A DNA stretch of 64,000 nucleotides, taken from Sulfurovaceae bacterium. GTDB taxonomy: Bacteria > Campylobacterota > Campylobacteria > Campylobacterales > Sulfurovaceae. Location: NCBI GenBank assembly GCA_028714675.1, contig JAQTLV010000001.1, forward strand, positions 103,507-167,506, given 5' to 3'. A program made the translations under genes and the position numbers. The notes beneath the pieces were generated by a model, which was not told where the DNA came from, searched no databases, and saw only the letters and a program-made list of their open reading frames with translations. Positions 1 to 9,600 of this stretch are shown in pieces; positions within the stretch are counted from its first letter, which is position 1, and each line of letters starts with the position of its first letter.

Positions 1-2
1 AT

Positions 3-2123
3 CTTTACCATAAGGTAACTGGTTTTACAGGATATAATCATTTAAGAGATTATATGACAAAAGGCGAAAACGAGGGTAGAATAGTTTTAGGGCTTAAAGA
101 CAAGTATGATCTTGATGACCTAAACAACTACATAAAGCCTGAGAGAGATTTGCAGTTTACATATCTAGGCATTAGAACACTATATGACAGATATTTGATA
201 AAAGACAGAAGTGGTAAGCCTATAGAGCTTCCTCAGCAGTTATTTATGGGTGTAGCTATGTTTTTGGCTCAAAACGAGTTTGATTGTCAAACATGGGCTA
301 AAAAGTTTTATGATGTAATTAGTAGTTTTGAAGTCATGGTGGCTACCCCAACGCTCTCAAACGCTAGAACACCAAGACATCAATTAAGCTCATGCTACAT
401 AGGCTCAACACCTGATAATATAGAAGGTATTTTTGACAGCTATAAAGAGATGGCATTGTTGTCAAAATTTGGTGGTGGTATAGGTTGGGATTGGTCGCTT
501 GTTAGGGGCATGGGGTCATCAATTGATGGTCACAAATTAGCAGCTGGAGGGATTATCCCATTTCTAAAGATTACAAACGATATAGCAGTTGCTGTTGACC
601 AACTAGGGACTAGAAAAGGGGCAATTGCGGTTTATATAGAACCATGGCATGTAGATATTAAAAACTTTTTAGATCTTAAGAAAAATTCAGGCGAAGAGAG
701 AAGAAGAACTCATGAGCTTTTTCCTTCATTGTGGCTAAATGATATATTTATGAAAAGGGTAGAAGAAGACGGAAGGTGGACGCTGTTTGACCCATTTGAA
801 GTTCCAGAATTAGCAACTTTATATAAAGAAGATTTTGAAAAGAGATATATAGAGCTAGAATGTGATGATTCGGTATCAAAAGAGGTTGTGTCTGCAAAAG
901 CATTATGGAAAGACATTTTGAGATCTTATTTTGAAACTGGCAGCCCATTTTTGACATTCAAAGATACAGCAAATGCAACAAATCCTAATAAACATTTTGG
1001 TGTTATTAGAAGTTCAAATCTTTGTACAGAAATATTTCAAAATACATCGCCAAACACATACAAAACAAGAGTTACATATATTGATGGCACCATAGAGTCT
1101 TTTGATGAAGAGATTATTATTAGAGTTGACAATGGTATGCAAAAACCAGCTAAAAAAATTACTGCACTTGATAGTATAAATGGTAAACAAATTTGGATGG
1201 TTGACAAAGAGATGAGTGATGGGGATACTGCAGTTTGTAATCTAGCATCTATAAATCTATCAAAAGTCAACACACTTGAAGACATACAAAGAGTTGTTCC
1301 AACTGCAGTTAGAATGCTTGACAATGTGATTGATTTAAATTTTTATCCTTTAGCAAAAGTAAAAAAGACAAATGAAAAAACAAGAGCTATCGGACTTGGA
1401 GTAATGGGCGAAGCTCAAATGCTTGCCGAAAGCAAAATAGAATGGGGCAGCAATGACCATTTTTATAAGATAGATGAGATTATGGAGTCTGTTTCGTATT
1501 TTGCTATAAGAGCATCGAGTGATTTGGCACTTGAAAAAGGAAAATATCCTAACTTTGAAGGGTCAGAATGGAGCAAAGGGGTATTTCCAATCGATAAAGC
1601 AAACGAAAATGCTTGTAAGCTTGTAGATCGTGGTGGATTGTTTGGCTATACACACGACTGGAATGCCTTAAAAGAGAAAGTAAAAAGCAATGGCATGAGA
1701 AATGGTTATCTTATGGCTATAGCACCAACAAGCTCCATCTCTATACTTATAGGAACAACTCAGGCAATTGAACCAATCTATAAGAGAAAATGGTTTGAGA
1801 AAAACCTCTCAGGCATGATACCTGTTATCGCTCCAAATTTAAGTCCAGACACATGGGCTTATTACACACCAAGCTTTGAGCTTGATCAAAAACTTTTGAT
1901 TCGCGCAGGGGCAATTAGACAAAAATGGATAGATCAAGGGCAAAGCTTGAATATATTTATAACACTTGATAAAGCGAGCGGAAAATATCTAAACGATATT
2001 TATATGGAGGCATGGAAATTTGGATTAAAATCCACATATTACCTAAGAAGCGAATCCCCAGATACCGCCAAACAAACGGAAGGTGTAGCAGACAGAAGTA
2101 TAGAGTGTCAAAGTTGCCAATAA
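3..2123 (+). CDS. nrdA: Ribonucleoside-diphosphate reductase alpha subunit, class Ia (5' end outside window)
   Basis: Reduces ribonucleotides to deoxyribonucleotides in the cytoplasm with NrdB. The frame is open to the window edge, so the gene begins upstream; the ATG at 54 is internal. Counting from that ATG, the active-site cysteine is in SSCYIGS (C114), the N-C-E radical triad is in SSNLCTEIF (N322, C324, E326) and the second redox cysteine is in AVCNLAS (C395). The tyrosine pair is in STYYLRSESP and the C-terminal redox pair is CQSCQ at the very end. About 70 residues separate the catalytic Cys from the second redox Cys, far more than in E. coli (23), so there is an insertion of roughly 45 residues; from memory this also occurs in Campylobacter and Helicobacter NrdA. 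nrdB follows after 265 bp. Confidence 0.97.
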   Translation, partial: LYHKVTGFTGYNHLRDYMTKGENEGRIVLGLKDKYDLDDLNNYIKPERDLQFTYLGIRTLYDRYLIKDRSGKPIELPQQLFMGVAMFLAQNEFDCQTWAKKFYDVISSFEVMVATPTLSNARTPRHQLSSCYIGSTPDNIEGIFDSYKEMALLSKFGGGIGWDWSLVRGMGSSIDGHKLAAGGIIPFLKITNDIAVAVDQLGTRKGAIAVYIEPWHVDIKNFLDLKKNSGEERRRTHELFPSLWLNDIFMKRVEEDGRWTLFDPFEVPELATLYKEDFEKRYIELECDDSVSKEVVSAKALWKDILRSYFETGSPFLTFKDTANATNPNKHFGVIRSSNLCTEIFQNTSPNTYKTRVTYIDGTIESFDEEIIIRVDNGMQKPAKKITALDSINGKQIWMVDKEMSDGDTAVCNLASINLSKVNTLEDIQRVVPTAVRMLDNVIDLNFYPLAKVKKTNEKTRAIGLGVMGEAQMLAESKIEWGSNDHFYKIDEIMESVSYFAIRASSDLALEKGKYPNFEGSEWSKGVFPIDKANENACKLVDRGGLFGYTHDWNALKEKVKSNGMRNGYLMAIAPTSSISILIGTTQAIEPIYKRKWFEKNLSGMIPVIAPNLSPDTWAYYTPSFELDQKLLIRAGAIRQKWIDQGQSLNIFITLDKASGKYLNDIYMEAWKFGLKSTYYLRSESPDTAKQTEGVADRSIECQSCQ

Positions 2124-2233
2124 ATACAGCCATTATTGTAAATTATCACAATTATTACACAATTATAAATTAAAATACAATTACGAAAGCAGATAAATTA
2201 ATTAAAAATTATATCCCCCTTAAGAAAAGCTTT

Positions 2234-2376
2234 CTAGATACTTCCCATCATTATTACATCCCCCAAATGTCCTTCTTGAAAAAGTTTAATTGGGGAGTAT
2301 CGCAACTCACTTTTAAACTCCCAATATAGATATGTCTTTAAGCCATAAGTAGTATAATTTAAAAATATAAAACTTT
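2234..2376 (-). other. Intergenic space with a short antisense reading frame, possible gene relic
   Basis: The 265 bp between nrdA and nrdB hold no full gene. On the minus strand one frame stays open for about 45 codons and ends at a TAG at 2234; its residues (for example YWEFKSELRYSP, KLFQEGHLGD) look more protein-like than the AT-rich surroundings. No start or ribosome site was seen, and the nrdB leader occupies the other end. It may be the tail of a decayed gene or chance. An imperfect inverted repeat ATTGGGGAGT...ACTCCCAAT lies at 2289-2325. Confidence 0.15.
2353..2358 (+). promoter_or_regulatory. Candidate -10 box of nrdB
   Basis: A perfect TATAAT lies about 30 bp before the nrdB start, in an AT-rich context with no clear -35 box, as is usual for sigma-70 promoters of Campylobacterota. 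It suggests nrdB has its own promoter in addition to read-through from nrdA. Confidence 0.4.
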
Positions 2377-2388
2377 GGAGAAATGCTT

Positions 2389-3408
2389 ATGGAACGCAAA
2401 AAAATATATAATCCAAATTCAGATGAACAAACAAGAGATCGTAAAATTTTTGGTGGAAATCCAACAGGAATTTTCGAGCTAAATGACATAAAATATCAGT
2501 GGGCATATAATCTTTGGGAAGTTATGTTAAATAATACATGGTTTCCTAAAGAAGTTGACATGACCAGAGATGTAAGTGACTATAAACAACTCACAGATGC
2601 CGAAAAAACAGCATATGACAAAGTTTTGGCACAACTCATATTTATGGATAGCTTACAGACAAATAACCTTATAGATAACGTAAACCCATTTATAACATCG
2701 CCAGAAATTAACTTGATATTGGTTCGTCAAGCTTTCGAAGAAGCTCTTCATTCACAAAGTTATGCGGTTATGGTTGATAGTATTTCAACGAACTCAGCAG
2801 AGATATATGAGCTTTGGCGAAGAGATATGATGTTGAAAAGTAAAAATGATGCAATAGCCGCAGTTTATGATGAACTTTCTGAAAACCCAACAGATGAAAA
2901 TATAGTAAAAGCAATGTTTGCTAACCAAATACTTGAAGGAATCTATTTTTATAGCGGATTTACTTATATATATACGCTTGCTAGAAGTGGTAAAATGCTA
3001 GGATCTGCCGATATGATAAGATTTATACAAAGAGATGAGGTAACGCATCTTGTGCTATTTCAAAATATGATAAATTCAACCAAAAAAGAGAGACCAGAAC
3101 TATTTACCAAAGAGTTGCTTGATGAAGTTTATGAAATGTTTAGAAGTGCAGTTAAGCTTGAAAGTGATTGGGGTAAATATATAACTGGCGGTCAGATACT
3201 CGGACTTACAAATGACATCATAGAACAGTATATCAAATATCTAGCAGATGAAAGATTAAAAGCTGTTGGAATGGAGAAACTTTACAATGTCGAGCATCCT
3301 ATAAAATGGGTAGATCAATTTTCTAAATTCAATGACCAAAAGGCCAACTTTTTTGAATCAAAAAACACAAATTACTCTTTAGGTAGTCTTGATTTAGATG
3401 ATTTCTAA
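2389..3408 (+). CDS. nrdB: Ribonucleoside-diphosphate reductase beta subunit, class Ia
   Basis: Carries the diiron-tyrosyl radical cofactor that activates NrdA. Iron ligands can be picked out: Asp in IFMDSLQT, Glu and His in EEALHSQSY (the Tyr of this motif corresponds to the radical Tyr122 of E. coli), Glu in ILEGIYFY, and Glu and His in [10 protein letters not shown]. The acidic, Phe-ending C-terminus (LGSLDLDDF) fits the NrdA-docking tail. Length is about 339 residues, typical for the family. Two ATGs compete at 2383 and 2389; GGAG at 2377-2380 is only 2 nt from the first but 8 nt from the second, so 2389 is preferred. It overlaps the next gene by 11 nt. Confidence 0.97.
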   Translation: MERKKIYNPNSDEQTRDRKIFGGNPTGIFELNDIKYQWAYNLWEVMLNNTWFPKEVDMTRDVSDYKQLTDAEKTAYDKVLAQLIFMDSLQTNNLIDNVNPFITSPEINLILVRQAFEEALHSQSYAVMVDSISTNSAEIYELWRRDMMLKSKNDAIAAVYDELSENPTDENIVKAMFANQILEGIYFYSGFTYIYTLARSGKMLGSADMIRFIQRDEVTHLVLFQNMINSTKKERPELFTKELLDEVYEMFRSAVKLESDWGKYITGGQILGLTNDIIEQYIKYLADERLKAVGMEKLYNVEHPIKWVDQFSKFNDQKANFFESKNTNYSLGSLDLDDF

Positions 3409-4111
3409 GAGAACAAACATTGATGTTAGGTTTGTGGGGTTAGATGATAGTTTTGTTACATACGAAGATCGCCTAAAACATTTAATTAATATTGCCGTAG
3501 ATTGTCCAAATTCACTTATAGTTGCTTCTGAAGTATATCTAAGTGATTTTGATTATGACAATATGGAAAAAGCTTCATCTTTTAGTGAGGTTGCTATAGA
3601 AAAACTTTGCAAAATAGCAGAAAATCAAATAATAATCATAACAGTTATTAGAAAAATTGACAATGCTTTTGTCAATCAAGCCATAGCCATTAATAAACAT
3701 AAAATTGTTCACACTCAAGAGAAATCAAAACTTTTTAAACTTGGAGGGGAAGATAAATATTTTATATCAGGAGAAGATACTAAAATCAAGCCTTTTGAGA
3801 TAAATGGTATAAATATAGGAATACTGATATGTTTCGAACTTAGATTTAAAGAGCTTTGGAAAGTTTTAGAGGGGTGCGATGTGATTATTGTTCCAGCAAA
3901 ATGGGGATTGCTTAGAGAACTACATTTTAGAGTATTGTCAAATGCGCTTGCAATAATAAATCAATGTTTTGTAGCGGCACATAGCAGCGGCGGAAAAGAT
4001 ATAGTAAATAGTTCTATGATTTATTCACCAAATGGAGTTATCGTAAAAGATATTGATATGGCAGAAATAGCAAAAATACGAAGATATATAAATGTGGGGC
4101 AAGTATGTTAA
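3398..4111 (+). CDS. Carbon-nitrogen hydrolase (nitrilase superfamily)
   Basis: Probable cytoplasmic amidase of the nitrilase/omega-amidase superfamily, 237 residues. The Glu-Lys-Cys triad is visible: E45 in VASEVYL, a Lys in TQEKSKLF (K109), and C145 in ILICFELRF, which matches the usual CYDLRF active-site signature. The substrate cannot be told from sequence; C-N hydrolases of this size act on small amides. It overlaps nrdB upstream by 11 nt and pcm downstream by 7 nt, so the three are translated from one transcript. The overlap with nrdB implies translational coupling rather than a shared pathway. Confidence 0.85.
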   Translation: MISKRTNIDVRFVGLDDSFVTYEDRLKHLINIAVDCPNSLIVASEVYLSDFDYDNMEKASSFSEVAIEKLCKIAENQIIIITVIRKIDNAFVNQAIAINKHKIVHTQEKSKLFKLGGEDKYFISGEDTKIKPFEINGINIGILICFELRFKELWKVLEGCDVIIVPAKWGLLRELHFRVLSNALAIINQCFVAAHSSGGKDIVNSSMIYSPNGVIVKDIDMAEIAKIRRYINVGQVC

Positions 4112-4737
4112 AAAAAAGACTTTTACAAAGAATGATAGAAGAAATTGAAAAAGGATTTAAGTTAGACGATAAAGTCAAAAATGCGATTATGTCAGTCGAT
4201 AGAGAAATTTTTGTGCCACAAGTTTTTAAACACCTTGCATATCAACTTGATGCTCTTCCGCTTAGTGACAACCAATGGATAAGCTCACCATTGACAGTTG
4301 CTAAAATGACACAATATCTAGAAGTGGATGGTGTTGACAGTGTGCTTGAAATAGGATGCGGAAGCGGTTATCAAGCAGCAATTTTGAGTAAAATGTGTAG
4401 ACGGATTTTTACCATAGAGAGGATAAATGATCTTCTAAGAGAAGCCAAAAATAGATTTAGTCAACTTGAGATACAAAATATATTTACGAGATTTGATGAT
4501 GGGCAGTTGGGATGGAAAGATTATGCACCATATGATAGGATACTTTTTTCTGCAACTGCACAAAAGATACCAAATATTCTTTTTGACCAATTAGCAGAAG
4601 GCGGTATCATGGTAGCTCCGCTACAAGAAGGTTCATTGCAGATATTAACGCGATTTTATAAGATAAATGGCAAGATTACAAGTGAAGCGATAGAACAATG
4701 CCTTTTTGTACCAATTATCGACGGTAGGCAGAGTTAA
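4105..4737 (+). CDS. pcm: Protein-L-isoaspartate O-methyltransferase
   Basis: SAM-dependent repair enzyme that methylates L-isoaspartyl residues in damaged proteins. The SAM-binding glycine loop VLEIGCGSGYQ lies at residues 80-90, preceded by the PCMT substrate region (ISSPLTVAKM). The length of 210 residues is normal for bacterial Pcm. It starts inside the end of the nitrilase gene and closes the nrdB operon. About 60 bp of AT-rich sequence then separates it from the two-partner secretion locus. Confidence 0.93.
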   Translation: MLKKRLLQRMIEEIEKGFKLDDKVKNAIMSVDREIFVPQVFKHLAYQLDALPLSDNQWISSPLTVAKMTQYLEVDGVDSVLEIGCGSGYQAAILSKMCRRIFTIERINDLLREAKNRFSQLEIQNIFTRFDDGQLGWKDYAPYDRILFSATAQKIPNILFDQLAEGGIMVAPLQEGSLQILTRFYKINGKITSEAIEQCLFVPIIDGRQS

Positions 4738-4804
4738 GGTACCCTAAAGCCTTATTAAGCTATTATATATCCATTTTTTAAATTAAACTTAAGGAATGGG
4801 GATA

Positions 4805-6589
4805 ATGAGCATAAATACAAGGTATATTTTAAGGCAATTGTATTTTATTGTATTTTTATTTGTTGCTTTTAGTTTGCCAAGCTTCTCAGCTTCTGTATTG
4901 TCTGATTGGCAAATACAAAGAGAAAAAGATTTAAACCTCCAAAACCAAAAAAATATTCCAAAAGCTCCAGATATTCGTACGGATATAAACACAAACAAAA
5001 GTGATACCAAACTAGAGACCGAAAGTCCATGTTTTGATATAAAAAAGATAGAACTACAAGGTAGTAAAGGATTTGAATTTGCACTTACTCAAACTCTTGA
5101 GATTCTAAACATAAAAGATAAAGTAAATAATAACAATAACGACGGAATCTGTGTAGGACAAAAAGGTATTGTGACTATATCCAACACTTTACAAAATTCA
5201 ATCATCGCAAAAGGTTACACAACTACAAGAGTACTTTTAAAAGAACAAGATTTAAAGTCAAAAGTATTAAAAATAGATATCGTTGCTGGCATGGTTGATA
5301 AGATTAGATTTGAAGATAATTCTGGATTAAAACCTCATGAACAAAATTCTTTACTTTTTAGTGCTATGCCACTAAATAGCGGAGATATACTCAATATTAG
5401 ACCAATAGAGCAGGCACTAGAAAATTTTAAAAGAGTTCCAGGTTTTGATGCATCATTTGATATCGTACCATCATCTAAGCCATCATATTCAGATATTGTC
5501 ATAAAATACCAAAAATCAAAATTTCCTTTTAGAATAGGGTTTTCTATTGATGATAGTGGGTCTACAAGTACTGGTAAATATCAATTTGGCACAACACTAA
5601 GCGGAGACAATCTTCTTGGGTTAAATGATATCTTTTATCTTTCATATAGCAGAGACATGGCAGGTTATGATAAGACAAATATCACTGATAACAATGGAAC
5701 TGTCAATGGTAGCACAAATGGAAAGTCTGATAATTTCGCATTAAACTATTCATTCCCTGTGGGTTACTATTTACTCTCTTTTGGCAAATCAAAATATCAT
5801 TATGATCAAGCAGTAGCAGGAACAAACCAAGTTTATAGATATGCTGGAAACTCGGAAACATTCGATATAGGCATAAGTAGAGTTATATATAGAAGCGACA
5901 AAGGAAAAACAACCTTTAGTTTAAAAGGATTAAAAAGAAGTAGCGATAATTATATAGATGACGCAAGAATAACAGTGCAAGATAGAAAAACAACAAGCAT
6001 TGAATATGGTCTAGCTCATAAGCAATTTATAGATAATGCTACTTTGGATATGTCACTTAAGTACAAAGTGGGTATCGGTGCATTTGATCCACTAAGAGCT
6101 CCAGAAGAAGCATTTGGAGAAGGTGTAAGTAAACCTAAAATATGGATTGCTGATATATCATTTGTAAAACCTTTTTTACTACAAGAAAAACAGTTAAATT
6201 TTACGAGCACACTTCATACGCAAACAACAGCAACTCCTCTTGTTCCACAAGATAGACTTGCAATTGGCGGTAGATATACAGTTAGAGGATTTGATGGTGA
6301 TTATTCACTATCAAGCAATAAAGGCTTTTATCTACAAAATGAACTATCATTTAGTTATTTGCCATCGCATCAATTTTATATAGCTATTGACGGTGGAAAG
6401 GTTTATGGGCAAAGCGTTGATACTCTCATAGGACAAAGCTTAGTAGGAACAGCCCTTGGGGTTAGAGGTGTTTTTATGAATTTTGGTAATTTAAATTATG
6501 ATTTATTTGCTGGAACTCCTATATACAAACCTCAAGGCTTTGATACTGCAAAAGTATCTTGCGGATTTAACATAAACTATTCATTTTAA
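4805..6589 (+). CDS. Two-partner secretion outer-membrane transporter (TpsB, ShlB/FhaC/CdiB family)
   Basis: Omp85-type pore that exports the large exoprotein encoded next to it. It has an N-terminal signal peptide ending near SFSAS, a periplasmic linker, two POTRA-like domains (about residues 75-235) and a 16-strand barrel to the C-terminus. The family motif VRGF is present in RYTVRGFDGDY near residue 490, and the chain ends in the aromatic outer-membrane signature NINYSF. AAGGA at 4791-4795 directly abuts an ATG at 4796 but lies 9 nt before the ATG at 4805, so 4805 is preferred. The exoprotein gene begins 11 bp after the stop. Cognate partner: the 2751-residue TpsA. Confidence 0.92.
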   Translation: MSINTRYILRQLYFIVFLFVAFSLPSFSASVLSDWQIQREKDLNLQNQKNIPKAPDIRTDINTNKSDTKLETESPCFDIKKIELQGSKGFEFALTQTLEILNIKDKVNNNNNDGICVGQKGIVTISNTLQNSIIAKGYTTTRVLLKEQDLKSKVLKIDIVAGMVDKIRFEDNSGLKPHEQNSLLFSAMPLNSGDILNIRPIEQALENFKRVPGFDASFDIVPSSKPSYSDIVIKYQKSKFPFRIGFSIDDSGSTSTGKYQFGTTLSGDNLLGLNDIFYLSYSRDMAGYDKTNITDNNGTVNGSTNGKSDNFALNYSFPVGYYLLSFGKSKYHYDQAVAGTNQVYRYAGNSETFDIGISRVIYRSDKGKTTFSLKGLKRSSDNYIDDARITVQDRKTTSIEYGLAHKQFIDNATLDMSLKYKVGIGAFDPLRAPEEAFGEGVSKPKIWIADISFVKPFLLQEKQLNFTSTLHTQTTATPLVPQDRLAIGGRYTVRGFDGDYSLSSNKGFYLQNELSFSYLPSHQFYIAIDGGKVYGQSVDTLIGQSLVGTALGVRGVFMNFGNLNYDLFAGTPIYKPQGFDTAKVSCGFNINYSF

Positions 6590-6600
6590 AGGGACTATAA

Positions 6601-9600
6601 ATGAACCACATATTTAAAACAATCTCTAAAAAGATAAAAGGTCGTGCAAATACAACAGTAGTTGTGAGTGAAAATGCTTCAAGTTTAGCTAAAGCTTGTG
6701 ATGATAGATCTGCTATGAGCAGCTCAGATACTTACTCTATAACTTTATTTAGTACTATAAAACAAACTCTAAATTTATCTTTAGCACTTTTTATATTTGC
6801 TTCATCGACTCTCCAAGCAGATATTATTGCTGATACCAATGCACCAACAAACACACAACCTATCATTTTAAATACCCAAAGTGGAGCAACACAAGTAAAT
6901 ATACAAACTCCTACAAGTTCAGGAATATCTGTAAATAACTATAGCCAGTTTGATACTGGTACAAATGGAACAATTTTAAATAATTCGAGAACAAATGCGA
7001 ATACTGTTACTGCAGGATGGGTAGAAGGAAATCCATTTTTAGCAACTGGCAGTGCAAAAGCTATAGTAAATCAAGTAAACTCATCAAATCCAAGTAACTT
7101 AACAGGTAACATAGAAATTGCAGGAAGCAAGGCTGATTTAATCATTGCAAATCCAAGTGGAATAAGTATAGATGGAGCAACCATCATCAATGCTGGTACT
7201 TCAACGCTAACTACAGGTACACCTATCATAAATAGTGGAGATTTGAGTGGATTTAGTGTTAATGATGGGACAGTAACCATACAAGGTGCTGGATTAAATG
7301 CATTGGGCTCAGATTATACCAATATACTTGCCCGTTCAGCAATTATAAATGCTGGTATATGGTCAAATGAATTGAGTATCGTTACAGGAGTAAATACTAT
7401 TTCGCGTGATAACTCAAACATTACAGCAGGTACTGGTGCAACTCCAGCTCCACTATTTGCTATTGACAGCTCAGCACTTGGCGGAATGTATGCAAATAAA
7501 ATTAATCTAATTGGCACTGAAGCTGGTGTTGGTGTAAACAATACAGGAGTTGTAGGTGCAAATGATAATATATCTATAGATATAAATGGAAAGCTTACAA
7601 ATAGTGGAACCATCACCTCAAAAGGCGATATCTCGGCAACCACAACAAGCGATATAGTAAATAATAACAGCATTAGTGCAAGTAAAGAAGTTAAGTTGCA
7701 ATCTGTCAATATTGACAACACGGACGGAGAGATAACTGCAGGTAGACTAGATATATCAGCAGACAATTTAAATAATACAAACGGAAGCATAACACAAGCA
7801 GGTATCCAAGATTTAGTAGTCAACGCAACGAATCTTGATAATAGTAATGATGGTTTAATCGGATATGAACCTATAGATAGTAGTGGCGGTGTTGATACAA
7901 ATTCAACAACTGGCGGTGGAAGTACAGGAGGTGGTAGTACAGGGGGAAGCACAGGAGGTGGCACCACAACACCTACGATAACACTTGCTACAGGCAATAT
8001 AAATATTACAAATACCTTATTGAATGACGATGGTAAGCTTGTAGCAAATGGTGCAACTACATTAAATACTACAGGTACATTAACAAATAGTTCTACTATA
8101 GATGTAGAAAATCTAAATGCAAGCGGAAGCTCTTTAAATAATGATAGTGGCACAATAAATGCGAACAATATAAATGTATCTACAATGGATATTATAAATA
8201 CAAATCAAATACAATCAAACTCTAAAACAACCATAAATAGTTCATCTATGTCTGGAGATGGTGAGATAATATCAAATGGTGATATAGATATAGACCTTGC
8301 AAACAATTATGCCAATGCTATGAAAATAAATGGACTTAATATATATTTAGATGTTATAGGAGAGCTTTCAAACAATGGAGAAATAACATCATTAAATACA
8401 ACTAGCCTAAAGGCAACCGACTCTATAACAAATAGAGGTTTGATAGATGGAGTATATACGGATATACAAACTGATACTCTTAACAATTTTGGAACAGGAA
8501 GGATTTATGGTGATTGGGTGTCAATTAAGACTGATACGCTAAATAATACAAAAGAAAATGACAAAAGTGCAGTAATAGGTGCGAGAGAAGAGTTAAATAT
8601 AGGTGCAAACATCATTAACAATGTTGATGGCGCCACAATACTAAGTATGGGCGATATGTATATAGGTGGAGGCTTAGATGAAAATGGATTTGCTATAGGC
8701 AAAGCAAAAGAGATAAACAACTTATCTGCTACAATTGAGAGTGGCGGATATATGAGTTTAGCAAGTGATGAGATAAATAATAAAACACTTACCCAAGTAG
8801 TTAAAAGCGTAAATACACTTAATAGTGATATTGTGACATTTGATGAAAAATATTCTCAGCTTTCAAATGGTTCTATTAAAACAAGTTATGTTGTAAGCGA
8901 TGCTGATGTTAAAAGCATCACGAGTAGCTTACTTAGTCAATACATACAAGATGGTAAAACAAAACAGATAACAATATCATTGGAAGATTCTTTAGATGGA
9001 TATGTATTATTAAATGGCAAACAATATCCGATAGTCAATAATCCAAATATTAGATATGTTCGTTCTAGTGGAAGTGATAAAATTTATATAGTACCAAATG
9101 ATATAGAAATATTTATTGATGAAGTTACTGCAGCACTAAATGAAAAATATTCAAAATTTGATATAGAAGTACACTATACTATTCCTACGCCCATAAGTCA
9201 ATGGGTAACATTTTATAAACCAGATAGTGGTTACAGAGTGGATTTTTCTTTGTACTCAGAAGAGAAACAAAGAGAATATAGTGATATTACTACAGAGGAG
9301 TATTTTTCTTCCTTGCCAACCAACCCTAGTTTAATTAGTAGTGGTGGTAATTTAAACATAAGTGCCAACAATGTTACAAATTATCTAAGTACTATTTTAT
9401 CTGCTGGAGATATGAAATTTGATATAACAGATACATTAAAAAATCAAAGTGAAGTATTGTATCGTTACAATGAAATAAGTGGTAGATTTCAATACTGTTA
9501 CAAAGAGTGTAATGATATGTTTCATAGCCCAAACTATACCTGGGCTCCATTAGGCATTGCACAAGGGAGTGTAGAACAAATAGGATCTTTGAATTCTGTT

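Noticed and set aside
7314-8168. Long antisense frame (284 codons) on the minus strand inside the exoprotein gene
   Set aside because: It mirrors the repetitive, low-stop composition of the exoprotein; its translation is a run of Val, Leu, Pro and Phe with no domain or ribosome site.
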